Below are positions 6,192-13,642 of a stretch of 17,897 nt of DNA, piece after piece. How positions within the stretch are numbered: the stretch's first letter is position 1; each line of letters opens with the position of its first letter. The notes under the pieces were generated by a model. The model was not told the origin of the DNA. It did no database searches and worked only from the letters and a program-made list of their open reading frames with translations. The position numbers and the translations under genes are program-made. Source of the DNA: Lucifugimonas sp038150225 (GTDB taxonomy: Bacteria; Chloroflexota; Dehalococcoidia; Lucifugimonadales; Lucifugimonadaceae); NCBI GenBank assembly GCA_038150225.1, contig JAYQWG010000037.1, forward strand, positions 1-17,897. Direction: 5' to 3'.

Positions 6192-7538
6192 ATGCCTCAA
6201 CTCAGTGCGGGAGTAGCGCGGGCGGTGGTCACACCGCCGGTGGGCTACCACATGGGACAGTGGGGACTTCGTAAAGGGCGCTCCGTCTCGGTCCACCGAG
6301 ACTTATTGTGCCGGACAGTCGTGCTTCAATCGGCAGATACGACGGTGGCGGTGATCGCTCTCGATATATGTGGGATGCACCGAAGCATTTCCGACACGGT
6401 GTATCGAAGAATCAACGCTTTGACTGGTGTGTCGCAAGGGAACGTTGTTCTTAATTCGAGCCACTCTCACACGGCGCCCGACTTCCTTTTTTCTGTTCCG
6501 GACGAATTGGGACCGTATTCATCGGTGCTCGCCGACACCATTGCCGGGACTGTGCGAAACGCACTTCAGGATTTAGAGCCAGTAGAAACCGGTTACGGAA
6601 GTAGCTCGCTCAGAGGCTGGGGAGTCAATCGTCAGTACCCGGAAAGAGAGATCGATACTTCATTGCACACACTGAAGATTCAGTCAGTTGCCAGCCGTGA
6701 AACCAAAGCGCTATTGGTGAACTACCCGCTGCACGGTGTTTCGGACGGCGGTCAGTATCTAAGTTGGTCCGCTGATTTTCCGGGAGAAATGTGCGCCAGC
6801 ATCGAATCAGCACTTCCCGAAGCTACCGCACTGTTTATTCAAGGCGCGGGTGGTGATATTCATCCGTTCGATTGGTGGTTCGGGAATCGACAGTCAGAAC
6901 ATTTCCACACCCATGAAGACACTGCAGCTCTCGGCAAGGCGTACGCTGATGTCGCACTGGAGCTGGAATCGAGCATACAAACATCGGAAGTTTCGTCGTT
7001 GAAGACTTCGTCCATACCGGTTGTCTTACCAAGAAGAACCGTTGAGTGGACGGTTGAGCAGGCACAACAACAGCACGAAACGTTGGTGGCGAAACTAGGT
7101 CCTTACACTCACGACACGTGGCCCGAAGGAACGACCACTGCCAACGCTGCTGAGCTGTTCCCAGAACTCTACGAGATAGGTCGAAACGAACTCACTCTCG
7201 CTGAATCCCAGGTGTTGCCCGGTGTCGAAGTGAGCGCTTCCGCTATTCGAATTGGTGACACAGTGATTTCGTCGCACCCCGGTGAGATGTTCAACGAGCT
7301 TGGCGTTGATATTCGAGCGCGCGCTGGAACGAATGTACTAGTGGCCAGTTATTGCGGTGAATACATCGGTTACGTTTCTACTCGGAATGCGTACCACGAC
7401 ACCGCCGGGATCCCCCTCGACGAAATCATCGATATGAAGCAATTCAGACGTTATTACGGCACCACGACCAGTCCGTACGCGCCTGAAGCTGGCGAAATGT
7501 TGGTGGATGCAGCTGTTGCTGCAATCCGAAAGGTATGA
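6192..7538 (+). CDS. Neutral/alkaline ceramidase-superfamily metallohydrolase (first copy)
   Basis: The 448-residue product resembles the N-terminal catalytic domain of neutral ceramidases but is shorter than true ceramidases and has no signal peptide, so it is probably cytoplasmic. It opens with GVARAVVTPPVG (7-18), then shows the zinc-site motif SSHSHTAP (89-96; His91 and His93), NYPLHGVS (177-184; His181) and FIQGAGGDIHPF (215-226). The C-terminal part has IRIGDTVISSHPGEMF and the YCGEYIGYVSTRNAY region. This zinc amidohydrolase superfamily is often annotated as ceramidase, yet in sugar-acid clusters the substrate is more likely a small amide, ester or lactone; that is inference. The ATG at 6192 lies 1 bp after the VOC stop. 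A longer in-frame reading from 6051 would overlap the VOC gene and is rejected. Confidence 0.87.
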   Translation: MPQLSAGVARAVVTPPVGYHMGQWGLRKGRSVSVHRDLLCRTVVLQSADTTVAVIALDICGMHRSISDTVYRRINALTGVSQGNVVLNSSHSHTAPDFLFSVPDELGPYSSVLADTIAGTVRNALQDLEPVETGYGSSSLRGWGVNRQYPEREIDTSLHTLKIQSVASRETKALLVNYPLHGVSDGGQYLSWSADFPGEMCASIESALPEATALFIQGAGGDIHPFDWWFGNRQSEHFHTHEDTAALGKAYADVALELESSIQTSEVSSLKTSSIPVVLPRRTVEWTVEQAQQQHETLVAKLGPYTHDTWPEGTTTANAAELFPELYEIGRNELTLAESQVLPGVEVSASAIRIGDTVISSHPGEMFNELGVDIRARAGTNVLVASYCGEYIGYVSTRNAYHDTAGIPLDEIIDMKQFRRYYGTTTSPYAPEAGEMLVDAAVAAIRKV

Positions 7539-7553
7539 CGGAGTAATTCCAGA

Positions 7554-8516
7554 TTGAAAATTCTGTTACTGGCTGAATTTGGAAAGCCTTACTACCCGGC
7601 GATAGTTGAAAAATACCCTGGCATCGAGTTCGTTGAAGCGTATTCGAACAACGAAACACTGAATGAAGTTTCTGACGCGGATGTTGTCTTCGGATACCTC
7701 ACTTCAGAACAGTTTGAAGCTGCTGGCTCGCTGAAATGGATCCAGACTTTAGATGCGGGTATGGAAGGTCTTTTTGGTGCGGTTCCGCAAATAGCCGACT
7801 CAGATGTGATCATTACTAATTCCAGAGGCGCAGGTGCCCCGATGATTGGCGAGCACGCTGTGACGCTCATGCTCGCGTTGTCGCGACAGTTGCCACGTTT
7901 CGCTGATGATTTTGCCAACAAGCGCTGGGATCAGGACGGCGCACTTCGAGTGGTCGAATTCCTCGGCGATAAAACGGTCGGCATCATTGGCTTCGGCAAG
8001 TCGGGTAGAGAAACCGGCTGGCGCGCCAAGGCCCTGGGGATGAACGTAATCGCACTCGACAAGCACCCGATTGACGGTGAACCGATCGTAGACAGGGTTC
8101 TCGGCGAAGGCGATCTAGATGAACTTCTCGCGACGAGCGATTATGTTGTCGTAACCGCACCATACACCGAAGGAAATGCCTACATGATCGGTGTCGACGA
8201 GCTGAAGAAGATGAAAAACACGGCGCGACTTATCGTAACGTCAAGGGGACGACTATTCGACCATGATGCGCTAATTGATGCCTTGAAAGACGGCACAATT
8301 GCTGGGGCAGGACTGGATTCAGTGTGGCCGGAACCTCATCCCGAAAACAGCAAAATTTGGGATGCGCCAAACCTGATAATTTCACCTCACATTGCCGGCA
8401 ACGCCGAAGTTGAACTACTTGACCGGCGCACGGTCGAGATTTTTGAGGACAACTTGGAACGATTTGTGAACGGACGCTCAATGATCAATCTCGTTGATCG
8501 TCATTTGCAGTACTAA
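7554..8516 (+). CDS. D-isomer-specific 2-hydroxyacid dehydrogenase
   Basis: A 320-residue NAD-dependent oxidoreductase that would interconvert a D-2-hydroxyacid and a 2-oxoacid. The nucleotide-binding loop is GFGKSG (146-151), with Asp169 at the end of the second strand (VIALDKHP), favouring NAD over NADP. The catalytic triad is visible as Arg231 (TSRG), Glu260 (WPEPHP) and His279 (SPHIAG), at the usual 29- and 19-residue spacings. The N-terminal substrate domain includes KWIQTLDAGMEG. The start is a TTG at 7554, since the protein begins MKILLLAEFG; GGAG lies 10 nt upstream. It is 15 bp after the ceramidase-like gene. In this context it would reduce a keto acid from the dehydratase, or oxidise a sugar-derived hydroxyacid such as glycerate. 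Confidence 0.93.
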   Translation: MKILLLAEFGKPYYPAIVEKYPGIEFVEAYSNNETLNEVSDADVVFGYLTSEQFEAAGSLKWIQTLDAGMEGLFGAVPQIADSDVIITNSRGAGAPMIGEHAVTLMLALSRQLPRFADDFANKRWDQDGALRVVEFLGDKTVGIIGFGKSGRETGWRAKALGMNVIALDKHPIDGEPIVDRVLGEGDLDELLATSDYVVVTAPYTEGNAYMIGVDELKKMKNTARLIVTSRGRLFDHDALIDALKDGTIAGAGLDSVWPEPHPENSKIWDAPNLIISPHIAGNAEVELLDRRTVEIFEDNLERFVNGRSMINLVDRHLQY

Positions 8517-8531
8517 AAGCACGAGGGCTAA

Positions 8532-9410
8532 ATGCGATTTGCTTTGATCGGTGTCGGTGATATTGGCAGCCGGTACGCCGGAAAAATTGCCCTGGCAGGA
8601 CATGAAGTGTTATTCATTTCCAGGGGAGAACGGTTGAAGGAACTCCAAACTTCAGGGCTGCGAATCGGGGACGGTGCGCTTGGCGACGCGTTTTCCATTC
8701 CTGGGGTCGATGCAACAGATGACGTCGAGGGACGAGATCCGGTCGATGTAATCATCGTCGGAGTTAAGACCTACCACCTGCCGGAAGCCGCTGAGCAGGT
8801 AAAACCGATTGTGGGTCCAGACACACTCGTAATCCCCCTGCAAAACGGTGTAGATGCGCCAGGGCGAATAGGTGATGTGGTCGGACGTGATCATATGCTC
8901 GGTTACGCTACCTACAGCCCAAACTACATTGGTGAACTGGATGGTCCGGTCAGCGACCGACTTCGAAGCCTACACACGGTCCTCGTCGATGCTGGTTGGA
9001 ACGTAGAGACCGCCGACAACATCTGGCAGCCGCTCTGGACGAAGATGTGTGCCTACGCGTCTTTCAGTCCGTTCATAGTCGCTCGACTCAGCCCGGGAGA
9101 CTCGTATCGATTCGAGACGTTGCGGGAATTGCACCAGCAAGCTTGTGAAGAAGTCGCAGTGGTTGGTCAGGCTGAGGGTTTTGAAATGTCGGCAAAACAG
9201 CTTGTCGACTTCGCACAGGTATTTCCGAATTCGAAGCAGTCGATGACGAGAGATTTAGAGAACGGACGACCTCTCGAAGTTGAAGATTTGATCGGTAGGG
9301 TCGTCCAAGCGGCCAACGAGCACGGGATCGATGCACCGGCAATTACATCCTGTTACCAGTTGTTGAAGCCGTACGAAAACGGATCTATTCAGCAAACGAA
9401 CATTCAATAG
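8532..9410 (+). CDS. Ketopantoate reductase (ApbA/PanE)-family oxidoreductase with altered active site
   Basis: The 292-residue product is the normal length for the family. The Rossmann motif is GVGDIGSRY (7-15) and FISRGERL (28-35) carries Arg31, favouring NADP. Also present are K79 (GVKTYH), the QNG motif (104-106), the catalytic Lys171 (LWTK), and SM-x-RDLENGRPLE with Ser237 and Glu249 at the canonical 12-residue spacing. In PanE the Lys is followed at +4 and +8 by Asn residues that bind ketopantoate; here these are Tyr175 and Ser179. Pantoate biosynthesis is therefore doubtful, and the enzyme probably reduces another 2-keto acid in this catabolic block. A GAGGG ribosome-binding site precedes the ATG, and it lies 15 bp after the preceding gene. 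Confidence 0.88.
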   Translation: MRFALIGVGDIGSRYAGKIALAGHEVLFISRGERLKELQTSGLRIGDGALGDAFSIPGVDATDDVEGRDPVDVIIVGVKTYHLPEAAEQVKPIVGPDTLVIPLQNGVDAPGRIGDVVGRDHMLGYATYSPNYIGELDGPVSDRLRSLHTVLVDAGWNVETADNIWQPLWTKMCAYASFSPFIVARLSPGDSYRFETLRELHQQACEEVAVVGQAEGFEMSAKQLVDFAQVFPNSKQSMTRDLENGRPLEVEDLIGRVVQAANEHGIDAPAITSCYQLLKPYENGSIQQTNIQ

Positions 9411-9427
9411 CCAAGACTTAGAAATAA

Positions 9428-9739
9428 ATGTCCATTAGCCCGCTACGCAATGTAGATGGCATATATGCAACCGATGTGCCTGTAAACAATCTTTCCGATC
9501 TGATGCGCGTTCTCGAGACAGATAATCTTCTGTTCACAGCCGATCTAATGGCAACTGCAGCGAAATATCGGACCGAAAGTCGTGGAAGTCATTACAGGGA
9601 AGACCACCCTGATTGTGATGATGCTGACTGGAACCACAACGTGTTTTGGAAGGCTGGATCGGACGGAAATCCGTCACCCACAGCAGGCAAATACCGACAA
9701 GATCCAGAAGTCGATCAACAAGTCATTATTACTCAGTAA
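9428..9739 (+). CDS. Free-standing C-terminal domain of a fumarate reductase/succinate dehydrogenase-type flavoprotein
   Basis: This 103-residue frame matches only the helical C-terminal domain of fumarate reductase, succinate dehydrogenase and aspartate oxidase flavoproteins. It opens with SPLRN (4-8), then the NNLSDLMRVLETDNLLFTAD helices (20-39), then the hallmark RTESRGSHYRED (48-59) followed by HPDCDDADW. The FAD-binding and capping domains that make up some 400 preceding residues are absent, and the KPR-like gene ends only 17 bp upstream, so nothing remains of them here. No clear ribosome-binding site precedes the ATG. It may be a relic of a deleted or rearranged flavoprotein gene, or a real small protein acting with a flavoprotein encoded elsewhere. 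The preserved RESRG-like motif keeps the second option open. Confidence 0.65.
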   Translation: MSISPLRNVDGIYATDVPVNNLSDLMRVLETDNLLFTADLMATAAKYRTESRGSHYREDHPDCDDADWNHNVFWKAGSDGNPSPTAGKYRQDPEVDQQVIITQ

Positions 9740-9854
9740 TCCCAGTCGATTTTCCTAGATTTGACCAAACTCACCGCCGCTACAGCACACTGCTGCCGAA
9801 TACAGCGCTAGAATCCCGCCGAATTAAAGTCAGCTACATAGAGGTAGTTTAAGA

Positions 9855-10940
9855 ATGCTGAAGCACTTTCTGGTTCCAGAAGCCGACCAGGTACTAGTAA
9901 GCGAAGATAAAGCCAGGGCTGGAACTAAGGCTGTTTTTGAGAAGATGGGCTTGCCCTCCGACGAAGCAGCGTCGTGCGCCGACGTCCTGCTCACGAGCGA
10001 TCTACGAGGATGCGAGAGCCATGGTATTTCTAACATGCTGCGGAACTACATCGCTTCGTACGGATCGGGTGCTTACAACCCACGACCAGATGTGAAAACC
10101 GTACGCGAGTCAGCCGTGAGTGCCACCTGGGATGGTGATCAGGGTCTCGGTATTCATCTCGGCCCAAGAGCCATGGAATTAGCAATCGACAAGGCGCGGG
10201 AGTTCGGTATGGGGGCGGTTGCAGTGAACAACACCGCTCATTTTGGAATGCTCGCCTACTACGTTCTACAGGCAATTGAACAAGACATGGTCGGTATGGC
10301 CATGGTTTCTGCTGGAGGTGGGGCACAGGTCCCTACCAACGGAGCCGAGCCAGCTTTCGGGACACAGCCAATTGCCTGGGGAGCACCAGCCAAAACAATG
10401 CCTCCATTTGTGTTCGATGTCGCTACTACGCAGGTCGCAGCGAACAAGCTGGGTCTGACACGACGCATTGGTTCCAAGATAGAACCGGGCTGGATCGCGG
10501 ATCTGGACGGAACACCGATCATGGAACCGGTCAACGTGCCAGAGCAAGGAACTTACTGGATGCTGCCGTTTGGTGGGACACGGGAAAACGGCGGTCACAA
10601 AGGCTATGGCTTTGCAACGATCGCTGACATCATGGCGGGGATTCTTTCAGGGAACGGTCCTGGATTTATAGCTGACCGTAAGTACTCGTTCTTCGTCATG
10701 GCATTCAACGTTGATTCATTTACTGACGCAGACGAGTTCAAGGAAGATATGGACAAGCTGCTGAAGAAGCTTGCCAACACAAAGCCAGCACCGGGTCACG
10801 ACCGGGTTTATTACGCAGGCCTCCCAGAGCATGAGGAAACCGAGATTCGCAAGAAAAACGGCATTCCATATCACCGAGAAGTAGTTGACTGGTTCAACTC
10901 AATGAGCACCGAGCTCGATCTCGGATTATCGATGCCGTAA
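9855..10940 (+). CDS. LDH2/malate-type dehydrogenase (YlbC/YiaK/MdhC family)
   Basis: A 361-residue NAD(P)-dependent oxidoreductase of the non-Rossmann LDH2 family, which includes malate, sulfolactate, ureidoglycolate and 2,3-diketogulonate reductases. Diagnostic motifs are TSDLRGCESHGI (47-58; Arg51 and His56), VNNTAHFGML (124-133; the catalytic His is His129), GTQPIAWGAP (169-178), VFDVATTQVA (186-195) and GGHKGYGF (246-253). The length is standard. AGAGG lies 10 nt before the ATG. It follows a 115-bp gap after the flavoprotein fragment, which holds no further frame and might include a secondary promoter, though no good -10/-35 pair is seen. In context it would interconvert a 2-hydroxy acid and a 2-keto acid from sugar-acid breakdown. 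Confidence 0.93.
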   Translation: MLKHFLVPEADQVLVSEDKARAGTKAVFEKMGLPSDEAASCADVLLTSDLRGCESHGISNMLRNYIASYGSGAYNPRPDVKTVRESAVSATWDGDQGLGIHLGPRAMELAIDKAREFGMGAVAVNNTAHFGMLAYYVLQAIEQDMVGMAMVSAGGGAQVPTNGAEPAFGTQPIAWGAPAKTMPPFVFDVATTQVAANKLGLTRRIGSKIEPGWIADLDGTPIMEPVNVPEQGTYWMLPFGGTRENGGHKGYGFATIADIMAGILSGNGPGFIADRKYSFFVMAFNVDSFTDADEFKEDMDKLLKKLANTKPAPGHDRVYYAGLPEHEETEIRKKNGIPYHREVVDWFNSMSTELDLGLSMP

Positions 10941-10962
10941 CCGATCTTCGTAAAGAGCCTAA

Positions 10963-11745
10963 ATGACTGACTCCCGACTCAAAGTACTTGTGACCGGTCT
11001 CAACGGCGTCGTTGGTACTGCGATGCGTCCAGCCCTCGAGGAGCGCTACGAACTATTTGCTCTTTCGAGGTCAGGTGTGAGCGATTTACCTTCCGACCGC
11101 GTGTTTAAAGCCGACATTGCCGACCTGAACTCTCTCATCGAGCCATTCGCAGGCATTGACGTGGTTGTAAACCTTGCAGCCGCAGGAGGCTTAAGTGACC
11201 CCGACGGAATGGACGGCAGCTGGGATCGGATGCTCAAGTACAACATTAAAGGTTGTTACAACGTGCTTGAAGCAGCCAAATATGCTGGTGTGAAACGAGT
11301 CATTCTTGCCAGCTCAGGAGCTACGTGCAACGGTTACGAACTAGAAGAACCGTACCGGTCACTAGTATCAGTCGAAGATGTGCCGCTTCCCGAATCGTGG
11401 GACATGGTGTCCGAAAATTCTGAGCCCAAGCCAATTTCGCTGTACGGCGTTACGAAGCTGTTTGGCGAAGACTTGGGACGTTACTACGCACTGACATCTG
11501 ATTTATCAGTTATCAATTTGAGAATCAGTAGTACGGGGCGCGAGAACAAAGCTGGACTAGGTAGGGGACAAGCCAACTGGCAAAGTCATCGGGATTTGCA
11601 GCAACTGACGGTTAAGTGCATTGAAGCACCTGAGAGCATTAAGTTCGATATTTTTTGGTCGACTTCGGACAACAAAAAGCTGTTCCGTGACAACTCAAGG
11701 GCTAAAAAGGTACTTGGGTACGCTCCGCAGGATGGCGTGCGCTAG
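10963..11745 (+). CDS. Extended SDR, NAD-dependent epimerase/dehydratase (uronate dehydrogenase-like)
   Basis: The 260-residue product begins with VLVTGLNGVVGTAM (8-21; GxxGxxG nucleotide site), has ADIADLN (50-56) and VVVNLAAAGG (67-76), the catalytic Ser region ILASSGA (114-120) and YGVTK (161-165; Tyr161, Lys165), then INLRISSTGRE (184-194). The short length and the LYGVTKLFGEDLGRYYA motif most resemble uronate dehydrogenases, which oxidise galacturonate or glucuronate to aldarolactones, rather than UDP-sugar epimerases. The exact substrate is not proven. It starts 22 bp after the LDH2 gene and is the last gene of the rightward block; no intrinsic terminator is visible after its TAG. Confidence 0.87.
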   Translation: MTDSRLKVLVTGLNGVVGTAMRPALEERYELFALSRSGVSDLPSDRVFKADIADLNSLIEPFAGIDVVVNLAAAGGLSDPDGMDGSWDRMLKYNIKGCYNVLEAAKYAGVKRVILASSGATCNGYELEEPYRSLVSVEDVPLPESWDMVSENSEPKPISLYGVTKLFGEDLGRYYALTSDLSVINLRISSTGRENKAGLGRGQANWQSHRDLQQLTVKCIEAPESIKFDIFWSTSDNKKLFRDNSRAKKVLGYAPQDGVR

Positions 11746-11779
11746 CCAAAGAATGCAACGCACACCGCTCTTCATGGAG

Positions 11780-11995
11780 TTAGTCGTTTAGTGACTGGGA
11801 ATGAGTCAGGAGATCGATCAGGTCCTGATCATCCCATCCACGGGTTGATACCGCTGGCCTCGAACATGCGCCGGGCTGTCTATTGAGAGCCTTGTGGAGG
11901 AATTCCCACGTATTGGCCTCAGCGAGATCTACTATGTAAACCGGTTCTACTTCACTGCCAAAGTTGATACCAGTTTCATATTCTAAGACGATCAC
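11780..11995 (-). pseudogene. Unidentified coding-like fragment in the gap between two plus-strand genes
   Basis: The 314-bp gap 11746-12059 holds one convincing minus-strand frame. From a GTG at 11995 it encodes 71 residues (VEPVYIVDLAEANTWEF, then RQPGACSRPAVSTRGWDDQD), and the frame stays open upstream to a TAA at 12050-12052, giving KKVLVRPVIVLEYE before the GTG. Strand- and helix-like alternation and acidic/hydrophobic content look like real protein. It has no good ribosome-binding site and no recognisable family motif. It may be the 3' remnant of a larger gene whose 5' part was replaced when the Gfo/Idh gene arrived, or a small orphan gene. I do not recognise the product. Confidence 0.4.
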
Positions 11996-12071
11996 TGGCC
12001 TGACGAGAACTTTCTTTAGGCTGAGAGTACACTCTCGCGGTTCGTCCAGTTACTAGTGCATGGAGCAAATT

Positions 12072-13202
12072 TTGGTAGACAAACTCAGAGTCGGAGTCAT
12101 CGGTAGTGGTGGCATGACCCAGAACCACACTCGCGGATACTTGCGATCCGGTTCTTATGAAGTCGTTGCACTTGCTGATCTCAGCGAAGAGGTGATGAAG
12201 GAATACGACGAGGAGTTTGCGGAAGCTGCCGATTACCATCCCCAGCATTTCACCGACTACCGAGAAATGCTCGAAGTAGCGAAGCCCGACATTGTCTCAG
12301 TCGGGGTTTGGCACACAGGGCACGCTCCGATGACAATCGCCGCTGCAGCATCTGGAAGCGTTAAAGCGATCCTGTGTGAGAAACCAATGGCTGACTCTCT
12401 GATCGCAGCGCAGAATATGCTGATGGTCTGCGATCGCTACGACGTCAAGCTAATCATCGGTCATCAGCGCAGGTTCCTTCCGGCGTACACACTCGCACGT
12501 CAGTTGATCGAAGACGGAGCAATTGGTGATGTCCGATTGATCACAAGCGTCGCAGGTGACGGTCTACCTAACTACGCATCGCATCAGACCGACATGTTCC
12601 GTTACCTGCTAGGCGACATTGAGTGCACATGGGCGATGGGGAACGTTGAACGCGAAACCGACCATTGGGAACGTGCGACGCGAATTGAAGATAAAGCCCT
12701 CGCGCTGTTCGGATTCGAGAATGGTGCGCAAGCAATGATCGTTTCTGACTTGACCCCAGTTCGCTGGCAAGGTGCCAGGATCTACGGATCGGAAGGCATG
12801 ATCGAAATGACAACCGACGACCTCCACCTGATGAACGGTTCAGCAGCTGGCTGGACACATCACAAGCCTGACGGTGCATTTTTCAAGTACGGTGCAGACC
12901 GATTTGAGTGGGTCGAAGGCGGAGCAGGGCAAGCCCGGGAACTTGCTGACTGGGTGAACGGTACAACCGACTACCATCGAGGAAATGGTGAATCTGGCTA
13001 CAAGGCGTTGGAAATGATTCACGCCGTTTATGAATCAGCCAGAACTCACACTCAAGTTGATCTGCCGATGAAAACACTCGAGAACCCGCTCGATCTCATG
13101 ATCGATGATGGACACTTGCCAGTTCGATATCCCGGAAAACACGACATTCGCGCAAGCCGACTCCGCGGGGAAAACCTCGGAGCCGACTCTGATAACAATT
13201 AG
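12072..13202 (+). CDS. Gfo/Idh/MocA-family sugar oxidoreductase
   Basis: NAD(P)-dependent dehydrogenase of sugars, inositols or sugar lactones. The N-terminal Rossmann fold shows RVGVIGSGGM and LADLSEE; the catalytic EKP motif (CEKPMA, residues 102-107 from this start) carries the catalytic Lys. IIGHQRRF follows, and the HQTDMFRYLLG motif holds the second catalytic His/Asp region. The C-terminal domain has IYGSEGMIEM. The start is probably TTG at 12072, with GGAG 6 nt upstream, giving 376 residues (MVDKLRVGVIG); ATG at 12060 would add four residues but has no ribosome-binding site. It is monocistronic on this strand, bounded by a minus-strand fragment on the left and the convergent VOC gene 16 bp to the right. 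It likely feeds oxidised sugars into the neighbouring dehydratases. Confidence 0.92.
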   Translation: MVDKLRVGVIGSGGMTQNHTRGYLRSGSYEVVALADLSEEVMKEYDEEFAEAADYHPQHFTDYREMLEVAKPDIVSVGVWHTGHAPMTIAAAASGSVKAILCEKPMADSLIAAQNMLMVCDRYDVKLIIGHQRRFLPAYTLARQLIEDGAIGDVRLITSVAGDGLPNYASHQTDMFRYLLGDIECTWAMGNVERETDHWERATRIEDKALALFGFENGAQAMIVSDLTPVRWQGARIYGSEGMIEMTTDDLHLMNGSAAGWTHHKPDGAFFKYGADRFEWVEGGAGQARELADWVNGTTDYHRGNGESGYKALEMIHAVYESARTHTQVDLPMKTLENPLDLMIDDGHLPVRYPGKHDIRASRLRGENLGADSDNN

Positions 13203-13218
13203 AGAGCTTTAGAAGCGC

Positions 13219-13608
13219 CTATTTAGGCCATTGGATCAGTTCAACCCGGACGTTGTCAGGGGCGCTTACCCAACAGAACCTTGTTCCGTCTGGAAGCTCG
13301 TTTGGTCCATCGACCAGTGGTGCTCCCACGGTGGCAAGTCGCTCGATTTCTGCGTCAATGTCCTCGACGTCGAACCCGAAATGCTCCAAGCCAAGGTTCA
13401 CGCCAGAGTCACTTGAAGGGAGAGTTTGACCATCAAGCGGTCCCGAAATGTTTACGGGAACTCCGTTTGCTGAACGGCACTTGATGAACCGATCACCAGT
13501 GTGCCGGGTGGAATCGTCCACGATCTTGAATCCAAAATTGTCGACCCACCATTTGGCGATGTTTTCCGGGTCATTCGATTTCAGGTGGATGTGATTCAAG
13601 TTGTACAT
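13219..13608 (-). CDS. VOC-superfamily (glyoxalase-fold) protein, second copy
   Basis: The 129-residue product has two VOC modules: NLNHIHLKS (His6/His8), ending in the VPVNISG strand, and GLEHFGFDVEDI (Glu75, His76), ending APDNVRVELIQWP (Glu123). Unlike the VOC protein at 5795, the terminal metal-ligand Glu is kept, so a metal-dependent lyase, isomerase or dioxygenase is plausible. It is not closely similar to the other copy. A strong TTAGGAG ribosome-binding site precedes the ATG. It is the last gene of the leftward block, 34 bp after the UxuA-like gene, and its stop is 16 bp from the stop of the convergent Gfo/Idh gene. Confidence 0.88.
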   Translation of the reverse strand: MYNLNHIHLKSNDPENIAKWWVDNFGFKIVDDSTRHTGDRFIKCRSANGVPVNISGPLDGQTLPSSDSGVNLGLEHFGFDVEDIDAEIERLATVGAPLVDGPNELPDGTRFCWVSAPDNVRVELIQWPK

Positions 13609-13642
13609 GCGGTACTCCTAACAGGCTGATGATTGGATCAAC

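Noticed and set aside
9740..9854. Promoter before the LDH2 gene (TTGACC near 9761)
   Set aside because: The hexamer at the right spacing downstream is not -10-like, so the match is not convincing.
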